Source: Parietaria judaica
Taxonomy: Eukaryota > Streptophyta > Magnoliopsida > Rosales > Urticaceae
Assembly (NCBI GenBank): GCA_954871525.1
Contig: OX940862.1
Coordinates: forward strand, 40,168,232 to 40,232,231
Direction of reading: 5' to 3'
Length of the DNA stretch: 64,000 nt
Part shown: piece by piece, positions 13,471-24,910 of the stretch
Position numbering within the stretch: the first letter of the stretch is position 1
How the letters are laid out: the number at the start of each line of letters is the position of its first letter
Position numbers and translations under genes: made by a program
The notes under the pieces: model-generated
Seen by the model: the letters and a program-made list of their open reading frames with translations, nothing else
The model's database searches: none
What the model was told of the DNA's origin: nothing

Positions 13471-13901
13471 CTGCATTTGGATAATTTGGAAACTGGAAGC
13501 TACAAGAAGAAAAAGAAGCTTGAATTAGAGTGCTTTAGTAGTGGTAGTGAAACATGCAAAAAAGAAAGTTAAACTAACTAATGAATATCTTTCGGTGATG
13601 TGTGTGTACATGCAATGCTCATAAAAAAGAATTTGTTGGGGCAAAAACAGAAAAAAGTGCAATTATTTGACAGGCACGCTTAGTTGTTTGTGCTGAAATT
13701 AGAGCAAATGTTCACAACATGTGTGATGTTAATAAATTACTACCCTATTCTTCATGAATTTTAGCACAAACAGTGGCCACTTGTTTCATCACGTTTCTTA
13801 TTTATATTGGAGGATAAAACGTCAAAATTAAATTATTTGGAAAAGGTTAAACATTACGTGTATAGAAGAATACTTAATTCGGAAAATAGGCAGCAATTTT
13901 G
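10908..13901. other. Upstream region of the Aux/IAA gene and intergenic DNA
   Basis: The first 150 bp on the minus strand carry a CT-repeat leader and a possible TATA-like TATATTAATA near 11028-11038. Beyond this is AT-rich DNA with AT runs (11246-11270, 13436-13470). No open frame with recognisable protein similarity was found. Confidence 0.5.
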
Positions 13902-14457
13902 GCATCATTGGATAAGGGCTTACCAACTTTTTCTGTGAATATTTTGATTAGGTGATTACAATGTGTTTGTATATATACACACATATATATAATCTATTAA
14001 TTATCATCTTGATCAACCCGTTATACATTTAGTTAAAAAAGAATCGATAAATATCATATATATACTTCAATTTTATCAAAGGCATAGCTAGACTATTTTC
14101 AGCGTGCTTTGTCTTCATTTACATATTTTTAAGAAATTTTAAGTGGCCGTCAATTGTATGACTAGTTGCACGCCAAATACGCATCATTGGATAAGGGCTT
14201 ACCAACTTTTGCTGTGAATATTTTGATTAGGTGATTACAATGTGTTTGTGTATATACACACATATATAATCTATTAATTATCATCTTGATAACCTCGTTA
14301 TACATTTAGTTAAAAAAAATCAATAAATATCATATATACACTTCAATTTAACCAAAGGCATAGCTAGATTATTTCCAGCGTGCTTTGTCTTCATTTACAT
14401 GTTTTTTGAGAAATTTTGAGAGGCCGTCAATTGTATGACTAGTTGCACGCCAAATAT
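13902..14457. repeat. Tandem duplication of a 279-bp unit
   Basis: Copy 1 (13902-14180) and copy 2 (14181 to about 14457) both start gcatcattggataagggctt and end with gactagttgcacgccaaata. They align through their whole length with scattered substitutions and small indels. They are directly abutting, which points to a local unequal-crossover or replication-slippage duplication rather than two insertions. No coding content is visible. Confidence 0.9.
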
Positions 14458-14975
14458 ACTTAACATTGGAGTTCATTCGGATAGAATTATGAAAAAAAAT
14501 ACATCTTGTTAAAATCGGTAGCATTAATCAATTTCGTTAATCCTCTTTTGACCGTACAGTCTCACGACTTGTATTATCTTGAATAAGCGTGCAGTCTCAT
14601 ACCTGCAACATTCTCATGAACGTCCTATTAGCACATCCGCTTATCCAGGCGACGTGAGATTACTCATTACCCTTTCTTGCTCTCTCGATTAAGGAGTTGA
14701 TAATAGTTAAATTAATAAAATATACTTAAGCAGATAGAGAAATAGATTGAAAATCAATAGTTGCAATCTTTTTTAGTTTAGATCATTCTATATTTTAGAA
14801 ATAATTGTATTAGAGTAAATAATTTGATATTAATTGTCATGGTATTTTGTCTATTGAAAATTGTATTCTCTTCATCATTTTTTTTAAGAAATAGATGATA
14901 TATAAATTTGTACATATTTTCTTATGGCTTAAAATACAATCCATTAAAGGAACAAGAACTAAAATAGCTCTAGAT

Positions 14976-15000
14976 AAAAAAAAAAAAAAAAAAAAAAAAA
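14976..15000. repeat. Poly(A) run of 25
   Basis: An uninterrupted run of A on the plus strand. It could be the tail of a retroposed sequence to its left, but no flanking duplication was identified. Confidence 0.8.
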
Positions 15001-15185
15001 GTGGAAAATTATTTATTTCTTCCTTCTTTAGTGCAAGTTAAAATAATTAGCGAGAAGAGTTTGTATGAGCTAGGGCTTGAAAGTAGTGGTTGGTTGGGTC
15101 TTGGGAGAGTGGAGAGAGTGGGACCCCAAATGAGAGAGGAGGGAGAGAGAGAGCGTAGAGAGCATGTGCAGAGATTCAATGGTTT

Positions 15186-15188
<3 letters not shown>

Positions 15189-15223
<35 letters not shown>
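15189..15223. repeat. (GA)n microsatellite
   Basis: About 35 bp of GA, inside a locally purine-rich 220-bp stretch (15060-15290) that is unusual in this AT-rich intergenic region. No open reading frame of known family runs through it. A non-coding transcript or old leader exon is possible but not shown. Confidence 0.9.
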
Positions 15224-15224
<1 letters not shown>

Positions 15225-15300
15225 ATGTGATGATGTTGGGTGTGTCACCCAAATGTCAAACCCTATCCCATGTGCGTCGCTGCAGGGCATCCCGCTGACC

Positions 15301-15713
15301 CCTCCACATTCCCAAAACTATATTTAATCATCAATACATATACATATATATATATATATAATCAACGCGTTATATATCATATTGATATATATATATATAT
15401 ATGGGTGATTATATTTATATCATAATCATCATATGGTAATTAATAGTCAAAATGCATGCATGCATGCTTTGTTATCTTAATTCTGATCAACTATGTAACC
15501 TTGAGTTGAAAGTATGAATTTTGATCAAATATATACGAACGAAGTTATAATAAATTAAGAAATCGTTTATGGTTGATCAAATTCTACAACATCAATATTG
15601 AAAAAGTACGTATGGGAATATATGTAGCATGGCATACCGTTTTCGTTTTAAAATATATTAATCCATGTTTACCAATTACCCTATTATTATTTTTTGATGT
15701 AGCGCGAATTTCA

Positions 15714-15749
<36 letters not shown>

Positions 15750-16266
15750 AAGGTCTACTAAATTGGGTACTAGATTTTTCTAATCTTTTTACAGCCTGGA
15801 TCGTCGGTTTTTTAGGCCTCAGAAAATCGAGCTTACTCCCCATTCCAATTTCTGAAAATATAGGCGGGGTTGCAACCGGATTTCGGGCCAAAACTTACTT
15901 CTCTATTAAGAATCCTTTTCTATAAGTAGATTAAGAAAAAGAAAAAAAAAAACGCTAGAGAGAGAGCGCTTTAAACGAGATAAGCCATCCCAACCCTAGC
16001 CTTTGATGGTGATCAGTCTCTAATCATTATCGAATGAGTATTAAGCATTGTCATCATTCCAAACTATCAATTTTCCACTTGACTTTTAAAACTTATCATA
16101 AGAATTCTCTTCATTAACCATTAACGTTTTCGATCATTAATGATTATCCAATTATTACACTGTTGAAATATAAGGCAGTGATTATTTAACAAATTAATAT
16201 TTAGTTCATGTTCCAATCCAATAGCAAACTGGTATTTGATCTCTATAATATACCTCTATATATAAA
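15301..16266. other. Intergenic DNA with AT microsatellites
   Basis: It holds AT runs at 15340-15405 and 15716-15748 and a gcatgcatgcatgc block near 15453. Nothing else is supported. Confidence 0.5.
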
Positions 16267-16271
16267 TATAA

Positions 16272-18287
16272 TGTAACGATCCGATTTTTTCGAAGCCGTC
16301 ACTTACTAACTACTTTAAAATTCTTTAAAAATTCTTGGCCATTTTTTTAAACTTAATAGTAAAAAAGTAAATACTTAAATATTAAAAATCTTTATCAGGA
16401 ATTCCTTTAAATATAAAAAAAAAATACAGAAACATGTATGAAAAATAAGCGGAAAATGTCTTCACAGTGATTACCCATACACCCAATCCCTCACACATCC
16501 TCCACCGTCACCGTCCAATCCACCATGAAATCATATCATAGGTTGCTTACCTACAGTACGAACGAAAAATCTTTTGTGTGATCTAAAAAGCTCAGTGAGA
16601 TATAACTATTTTCTCACAAAAAATCTCAAATAAAACATACCATGCAAATGACCAATTATGCTTCGTTTTTGCGTTTTAGGAATCTATTACTAATCTTGTC
16701 TTAGGTGATCACCATATTGTGTACCTACCAACTTCATTCGCACGAGACTCAATAGATCGACAGGGGTGCACATGTCCCGAAGCCTAAGGTCAATACATCT
16801 GGCGGTTCATGATACCGCATGATTAATCCCATCCTCGTTCCTTTCAACTCAGGGAAATCCTAAATTCATCCCGTCCTCATTCCTTTCAACTCGGGGAAGA
16901 ATCGTAACATTATCCCGTCCTCATTCCTTTAAACTCGGGGATATCATATAACATTGAGAACCCCTTCCTTTCAAGAGGTGTGGTACGCCACTTCATTAAT
17001 TCATATGTTTCTCTTGTTCTTATTATCATAAGTTTATGAACTAACATTCCGTATCTTATTCTTTTAGCTAAAGGAAAAGATCATCTATCGACAATCATTC
17101 ATGATCGTCACATAATCAACATCAATCTTGCATATTCATCTATCATTAAGTACTTATAAATTACTCATGCATCAATGAAACAAAACGATAAACACACATT
17201 CAATAATATTCTAGCAAGCGTTCAACAAACCACAAATCAAACATGTCAAACAATACTTTTATTTTCAAACTAATTCGTACTGCAGTGAGGTTGAACTCAC
17301 CTGGACCGGTATAACAGTCTTTCTCGTGACTCTGACGAAGACGCTTCTACGAACGATGCTCTAAAAGCTAAACGGGGATTTCGGTTTTCATAAAGGCTTT
17401 TGAGGTATTTTCTCGATATATCAAAATCGGTAAGGATTTGGAAAAAGTGTTCGTCACAAACTGTCATTATTTTTCGAAATTGAACAAATTTTGTGTTTTT
17501 ATAATTTTCAGAAAAAAGCTGCAACTATGCTATATCTTAACTTTTTAATTCGGCAGAAATACTAAAACGCAGTTTCGGGTTAGATCCCGACATATTTTGG
17601 AATTTTGTAAAACATGAAACATGCTTGAAATTGACTTTTGAATAACATATATCTCTATATAAAAATCCTAATTTGGAATCTATGAATTTATAAAAATCAA
17701 AATCAAAATATGCTTTGCAGACTTTTTCGGTTTTTCCAGAAAATTGAAAGATTGAAAATACGATTTCGAGCGATTCAGAGCTCCAAAAATTCTGAAATTA
17801 AATATGAGACTTATATTAACCTAATCGAGTACTGGTTAAAATTTCAGCAAAAACCGATTAGTATTTTAGGAGATAAAAATTAGAGAAAATTATGCATCAT
17901 AAGATTACGAAAATAAAAAAAGAATTAAGAGTATATACGTCATCATACCTTTATGATGATGGAAGAAAAACATTTTTCGGGCTAATGAGATGAAGGAATC
18001 AAAGAGTTTTTCTCTCTTCTCTCTAGAGAGATTTTTAAGTTTGGGGAAAGAGGCTAATAAGAGAATAAGAGAATATGTGGAAACCCTAACCTAATTGAAT
18101 TTAAATATAACCCTAATTAATAATAATTTTCCCAGCTAATTAAATAACATAAAAAAATATTTTTTTTATTAAAATATCAAAGATATTTCTAATTATCTTA
18201 TATAAAAATCCCAATTTAATTAAGAATAAAAACAGAATCAATATATATTTATTTTATTTGAAGACTCTAAAAATACGGGATCTCACA
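16272..18287. mobile_element. Solo LTR, 2016 bp, with 5-bp target duplication
   Basis: It begins TGTAACGATCCG and ends GGGATCTCACA (TG...CA ends that are roughly inverted repeats) and is flanked by a perfect 5-bp duplication tataa (16267-16271 and 18288-18292). No primer-binding site, polypurine tract or internal protein is present, as expected for an LTR left after recombination between the two ends of an element. Inside, at 16826-16944, there are three copies of a 45-50-bp unit with the core CCCGTCCTCATTCCTTTcAACTCGGGGA. Termini and length resemble large LTRs of Ty3/gypsy elements; the lineage is inferred only. Confidence 0.85.
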
Positions 18288-18292
18288 TATAA

Positions 18293-21200
18293 TATATAAG
18301 AGACGTTTACTGGACATACCCAGTACATTTATTATTTTAGGGACTTAGTAACCGTGTAATTTATTTTTCGAATTATTCTTCCCATTTATTTAAACCAATC
18401 AGGCTTTTTTTTTTGTTTTTACAAGTTAAATACTGAAATTGAAAAATATTCTAGTATTAGTAAAAAGTATCTAATAAAAGTTTACCACTCTTAAAGTTTT
18501 TAAATTATTTGTATATTAAATGGGGAACACATTGGGATTAATATTTTTTCGTAGATCATATATATATTACATATATATATTACCGTAACACAAATATTTC
18601 CAACACGTTTTGTCCTCACTTAAACTTCTCTTAAGAACCTTCACATGCCATTGATCATTCATCTTAGGGCTACTCCGACTCAAGCATGACTATCGAGAGA
18701 TTTCACATGTTTCAGTGTCTTATCCTCACTCACATACTTTATGAGAAACTTTTACATGACGCCGTCCATCTTAAGACTACTCATACTCAAGCTTGAGATT
18801 TTTTGGTTGACATAGTAATTATTAATGTACGATTTCGTCCACATTAATTTGCATTGATATGGCGAAATCTGTCTCTGTCATTTACAAACTTGGGCTTTGG
18901 TCAAAGAAGCACATTATCAACAAAATGCCCATTGACTAAGTCAAAGGGGATCAACCAAGAAAGAAGTTAACGGTCAAGATGAAGGAAGACGAAGATAGGC
19001 GACAAGGATGTGCCCCTTGTCATAACCTCATCGATGAAACCTCATCGCTTCTGGAGATCGGGAGAACAGATGAGTCGGGGACTAAATTCAAGCGACAAAG
19101 CATAATCTTGCGACGAGACTAAGAAGCAGACGACGGGAATGAAGGTAACGAGGAGCAATCAATGTAGCTCGAGTGGCGCCTCAGGGCTAACCACGACAAT
19201 CACGCTCATGATCATTGCATTTGTAATTAAGGCAATTATAAGGGAGTTGAACGCTTGTAACTGGCCATGTATGAAGTCCGATTTCAATTATCAAGCACTA
19301 TAGATAGTGAGCTAAACGATGTAAAATGGTACAAAAAATTCTAAAGAAGAAATACGATATTTTCACACCAAAATTTTCCAGTATCCTGCTCTCTTCAAAC
19401 CCATTTTTTTAACGTGATTTAGTTTTAACAAAAAGACTCGAACTCTAAGGTAACTTAAAAACGGGATTTACACCAATCGTAACTCCGTGACTGCCGAAGT
19501 GATTTTTCGCCTCAACAGTAGAGTCTTGAACTTCTTCGGCTGTAGAGTCATGTAAATGTCGGACAAATGTGTAGTTTTATACCTACGCCATCTCAATAAC
19601 GTCCTACCAATACATTACCTTGCGAAGACGGTACGCACAGTTTATCGAATATGTAACTTTACACACAATGAAGCTCTTTTTTGTTTGAAAATTAACATAA
19701 TAAATTAATAATACATTTCCAACGAATTAGCCTAAATACCCCAAAAAACAGAAAAGTGATATGATACGCATGTTGTGATTAGCTTGGGCAGATATCTACA
19801 CTGTGTCCCACATAATCAATGTGGGTCAGATTTTGTTCCCACCAAAAGTGGTTCCCTATTTTTTAATGGGCTTTTCTTGCAGAAAAGCCCAATACTGGAA
19901 TTCATATTTTTGGCCCTGTGGGGCCCAAACGACAATATCCACACTGGTGGTTGAAAGTCTTTGAATGGACTTTATTGCCTTTGCAATTCTAGCCCCAACA
20001 AAGTTTTACTACACTATTTTTTTGTGCATGTGAATTAAATTCTCCCAACTAAAGTATTTAATATTGAAAACGAAAAAACACCATACAAGTTTGACATTTT
20101 TTTTTTGCATCTTCAGTTTTATGAATAATATTATACATTAAGATATCTTTTGTGAAGTATTTAACTAGTAGTGCTATACAACAATTCTAAGCTCCATCCA
20201 AGTTTTTTAACGCCTATTAGTTTTGGGTATGAATTTAATTTTTCTCAATTATTTTATGTAGAAACTCCAAAATTGAATATTCAAAGAAAAAGATAGCCCT
20301 AAAGTTTGACTAAATTAAATTCATTATTATTAAATAAACATATTAGGTGTGACTAGATTTAAGCCATAAGCCTTTAAATCTTGCCCTTTCTACAATTTGC
20401 CTCTTTTTTTCATTTTTCTTTTTTGTGATAGAATAACTCGTAACCATTAGTTTTTATTTGTATTTTTTTTTTCTCTTAAAAATGCAGTGTACTTTTTCAC
20501 CTTCCACACTAAAAAGACAGATACTTATAACAGATGATAGATGTATTGGAAAATACTAAAAATACTCTACATCGAGTAAGGTGATTTGCACATCGTAAAT
20601 CTCTAAGAAAATCTTATGCTACTATTTGAAACAATAAACGTAAAGGCACACATAGGTCACAATTGCAAAAAATCAAAATTAAAAGAAATCGGTTAAATAT
20701 ATTACTCTATATTTAAAAACAGTTAATATGCTTTGAAAATCTAACTTGAAAATATTACCCTTTCAAGTTTTTAATTTATTTATTAAAAAAGCTCAATGCT
20801 CCATTATTATCGATCGCTAATATTTAATTTTTTTTATAAAACTTATGATATGTTTTTCTCAAAAATTAAATTAGTTTACATATAAAAAAAATATAAAACT
20901 ACGAATAAGGTGTGACTTTGGGTTTTTAAAACATTAAAATGATGAACTAGTATAAAACTATAAATAAAATACATTTTGACCGTGAAGGTATTTTATATTT
21001 GTAAACAGAATAAAAATTCCCTAAGTCTTAACATCTATATATATTATATATATACATATATATTTATCGAAGTGTATTTATGAGAATGAAAAGTCCGCTA
21101 TGGATGGGCCCACCCGAGACATGGGCTACACGGTAAAGCTTATCATGTCGGCCTGTTTGGCAGCATGGATTGAGATGCCAAGGCCGAGTGGGCCCATGGA

Positions 21201-21556
21201 GGCCCACAAACATAACTCTCAGAGCCCATTTTCCTAACCCAAAAGTCCAAGTCCAAGCACTCGACTCCCACGTGTGGGGTGAGGCCCACGTGTCAATATC
21301 AGCATTGAAGGCGCCACACGTGTGCGTGTCCTACTGTACAATGATGGTACGACAGTTGTTGGAGTCTCCATTCCAATTTGGACCGCTCATTCCTTTGAAG
21401 TGATGATCTTCGCATTTATTGCCGATAAACTTAAGTCACTTCTTCTTTATGGGCATTCACAAATGGATTTAAAATTAAATAACATTATATCATATATTAA
21501 ATATTTAAATTAAATTCATCGGTAGGTATATATAGTAGAACACTAAATAGATCACG
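18293..21556. other. Intergenic DNA with a possible decayed LTR and an ACGTG-rich patch
   Basis: 18815-19530 is less AT-rich and reads like a decayed LTR or leader (mixed-composition stretch, then a TATA-poor leader ending near a CTCAACA). I could not find matching flanks, so it is left unclassified. 21095-21400 holds several ACGTG cores (CCACGTGTGG, CCCACGTGTC, CACACGTGTG) of the G-box/ABRE type within 90 bp, but with no gene next to it. No protein-coding gene was found. Confidence 0.45.
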
Positions 21557-21567
21557 ACCACCTATAT

Positions 21568-23196
21568 TTTTTTTTTAAAGTAATTTGATTTCATTCAATC
21601 AAACAAGTTGGGGAGAAAAATCCCTCAACACCGTTCCTACAAGTCACTCCGGGCAATAAGGACACATGAGGTCCGGTACAAAAGAAGAGAGACGTCTCTT
21701 AGCCAAAGCATTGGCCACCTCGTTATATTCCCGTGGAACCCAAGTTCACTCTCCGGTCCCGCCTAGTTCGCGGCCGAGCTCTCGCACCTCCGCAATAATC
21801 GGGCCTTGCAAGCCCAACGAGTCTCGTGCCTTGGTGAGGTGGGAGGCCCGCAAGCAATCCGTCTCGGCATACTCGATCTTCCACCCCCGTTCGCGGGCAA
21901 AAAGAAGCCCCCGTCGCATCGCAATGCACTCTCCGGTAAGTGCCGAATCGACATGGTCTACCAAGGAAGCCAAGACTCCCATAACCCGACCGTGGTGGTC
22001 TCGCACAACCGCGCCCACTGCTGCCCGTCCCGTCTCCCTGTCCCATGCCGCATCTACGTTGAGCTTGAGGCTCCCCGCAGCCGGCTCGGACCATGCCCTC
22101 GGTACCTCCTCCCTCGGCGAGCGGTGGTTCTCCGTCGTGTGTGCGCATCGCTTGTAACTTGTGAACCATCCGTCGACTTCTTCCACCCAAGTCTCTGAGG
22201 CCCGTACACGGTGCTCGAATAGGCGAAGGTTGCGGTCGGACCACGCCGCCCAAATAAGCCCGCAAAATAGCTCGAAGTTCGGTGTGGAAAGACTCTCGAG
22301 CGCCCGGTAGCACAATTCTTGAAATGGGATCTCCCCCGTCTTTTCCACCCACCGGTGGATCGTAGATGATGCCCAAATCGCCTTGGCCCTCTCACACCCC
22401 CAAACAGCATGTAAGGCGTCCTCTGGGAGCGCCCCGCAAAAGTTGCAAAATGGTAGAACGTCTACCCCTCGGATCCGAAGTGCCCCGTTGGTCGGAAGAG
22501 CTTCCGACCACGCGCGCCACACTATGTGCTTCACTTTCGCGGGGATCGTCGTGCCCTACAAAGCTTTCCACCAATTTGGCTCCCCTTTTCCCGAGCCCGA
22601 AGGTCCGCTCCGTGCTTCCGACCTAGCTAGTCGGTAACTGGACCGCACCGAGTAGACCCCGTTGTCTTCGTGGTGCCAGACAAGCCGATCTGAACCCTTC
22701 CCCACCGGGATCCTCAAGACAGCCTCTGCATCGTAGGGGGTTAAAAGGGCCTCAACCCGAGAGAGGTCCCAATGGTCGTGGGAGACTAGATCGGCTACCC
22801 GCCACGGATACCCGTCGTCTGGAGCTTCCGAAGTGGCAAAGAAAGCCCCAGGCCGTGGGATCCAAGGTTGGCCGTGAACCCGTACGTTGCCGTCCCCGAT
22901 TTGCCATCTCGTACCGCGTCTAAGCAAGTCACGTCCCCAACACAGACTCTTGCAAAGGAACGAGGGGCGTCCCCTGCAATTGAAGTCGAGGATCGAGGAG
23001 TCGGGGTAGTACTTAGCTTTTAGGATCCGCGCTAAGAGACAACCGGGATTTTGGATGATCCTCCACGAAAGCCGTGCTACAAGGGCCCGGTTGAAATCAC
23101 CCATGTCCTTGAAGCCCATACCACCTTCCCCTTTCGGCTTTGCGAGAATGTCCCATCGTCGCCAATGGATCTTTCTCGACTCCTCCGATCCGCCCC
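21568..23196 (-). mobile_element. 5'-truncated non-LTR retrotransposon (LINE), ORF2 C-terminal part
   Basis: On the minus strand one frame runs from about 23207 to the stop at 21746, broken only by a TAG at 22556-22558 where a Trp codon is expected. It reads from the conserved WWGGSEE..KIHW segment after the reverse transcriptase, through a zinc-binding zf-RVT region (IVWRAWSEALPTN, CNFCG, HAVWGC), to an RNase H domain with the acidic residues in KLNVDAAWD, TGECIAMR and AETDC. The 3' end has an A-tail (T run 21568-21576 on plus). Flanks carry an 11-bp perfect duplication, accacctatat (21557-21567 and 23197-23207). The element is much more GC-rich than its surroundings. The near-intact frame suggests a fairly young insertion; all RT and endonuclease sequence is missing. 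Confidence 0.9.
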
Positions 23197-23207
23197 ACCA
23201 CCTATAT

Positions 23208-23899
23208 AATATGTCTATATTGAATTGTATAAATGGTTTTGTCGTCACTCGTTAGTCACAAACATGAGCCAATCGGTAAATTTTTAAACATAAGTATTTA
23301 ATATGTTGGGACATTGTTCATATAATATGAATAGAACAAATTAACATATATAAAATATAATTAACGTCTAAGTATGTCAGCATTTATAGAATGATTGTCT
23401 CATAAAAAAAATTCGATACGAACAAAAGTTAACGGAAAAAACCCTCAAGAGTCCATATTTTATTTTATTACTATTAGTGTTTGTCGTTTTCATTCCTCGT
23501 GTGAATCTCTTGATAGTAAGTCTTTAGGTTTAAGACTTGTTCTTGAAGGGGGTTAATCAATATGAAAAAGAAAAGCGTACCAATGATTGTTTACTTAGTA
23601 TTTTAAATTTCAAAAGCACACATGGTCATAAAAAAGCGTCTTTAAAAGAAATCTTAGACTCGCTTTTCAAAATGAACTGAAAATTATATGTACCTTTAGC
23701 TTATAATAGACAAAAGGCAAACTAACGAATCTTATTTTATTTTTCAAAAGAAATAAGTGTGATGTAAAACATGTCATGTCATGAACAAAGAATCCAGAAC
23801 TCTTTTCTTTTTTCGTTCCAATCTATTCATAATAGATGTACCAAATTTCAAAACTAGTGGCGGAGCCAACTTTTTTGGTCTAGCCGAAGCACTATATCA
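23208..23899. other. AT-rich intergenic DNA, no gene seen
   Basis: No coding or repeat structure is supported apart from low-complexity AT sequence. Confidence 0.5.
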
Positions 23900-24910
23900 T
23901 TAGGCATGATGCTAATGCCTAAAAACGACGGCAAAAGTCCTCAATGTGCACTAATCACTCTAATCACAAAATTTCATCCAACTAATTGGATGGATGTTAG
24001 TCAACTAATAATGTGGCAGTGTTGACCGCCACGCGGACAACCACATGGCATGCCACGTCATTTTTAATTTTTAATTTGTTTCCACATCATTATTTAATTA
24101 GTCGTGATATTGTTAATAAATACATAAATTTATTTCATATTTATTTTACTTTATTAAATTATCATAAGATGTAAGTATTTAAAACTCTTAAGTAGGATAA
24201 TATTTACAATTTTAGTAGTATTTTCAGCAACTACCCGAAAATAAACTTATAAGTAGGATAATAGTTACAACTTTAGTAGTATTTTCAACAACTAACCGAA
24301 AATAAACTTATAAGTAGGATACTATTTACAACTTTAGTAGTATTTTCAACCACTACCCGAAAAATGACGGATAATAATCGAAAAGATATCTCACATATTA
24401 ATGGATATGTTTGTTATTTAAATTGTTATATCCATTACATTTTGACAACAAATACCTTTGATGTAGTAATTTAGTGCTTTGTTTATCTGGGTTTGGTCAT
24501 GGTTCCAAAATACAAATACAAAATATTTTGATTACTTATTTGGATGACACGTGGGACAGCTTAGGAAAGAGAGAAAGAGAGAGAGAGAGATAGAGAGAGT
24601 GTACACGTGGCAACGTGGGAGAGGGCGAGAAAATAAGTAGTCCCTGTAAAAAAATTAAAAATAAAATAAAATAAAAAAGACGTGGCAATTTTTTATTTAT
24701 AAAAAAGTCGACATGGCGTGCCACGTAGATGTCCGCGTGTCAGTCAACACTGCCACATCATCATTTGACTAACAATCATCCAATTAGTTGGATGGAATTT
24801 TGTGATTAATGTGATTAGTGCACATTGGGGACTTTTGCCGTCGTTTTTGGTCATTGGCATCATGCCTAAGGAAATTCAAAAACATTGGCCACTTATGCCG
24901 CTAATTACCC
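23900..24910. mobile_element. Long inverted-repeat element, left end truncated
   Basis: The left arm from 23900 (TTAGGCATGATGC, then AAAACGACGGCAAAAGTCC and on to the gccacgtca near 24060) is matched in reverse by 24700-24869. Arms are about 170 bp with high similarity. On the right, homology to a typical tip continues to GCCGCTAATTACCC ending at 24910, recalling the GGGTAAACTGCGGCTAA tip of the element at 4401. The corresponding left tip is absent, so the left end is truncated or replaced and no target duplication can be assigned. The centre is non-coding. Confidence 0.7.
24183..24365. repeat. Three tandem copies of a 61-bp unit
   Basis: Starting at aagtaggata (24190, 24251, 24312) the unit, which contains ttagtagtattttcaacaac, is repeated three times with few differences. 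It lies inside the inverted-repeat element at 23900-24910. Confidence 0.9.

Noticed and set aside
15009..15290. Possible coding exon or microRNA precursor around the GA run
   Set aside because: The frames are driven by the GA repeat. I compared the stretch by eye with the well-known conserved plant microRNA sequences and saw no match.
18815..19530. Complete LTR
   Set aside because: The composition suggests one, but I found no matching TG...CA ends with a target duplication.
21666..22637. Several open frames on the plus strand opposite the LINE
   Set aside because: They are antisense shadows of the GC-rich LINE coding sequence.
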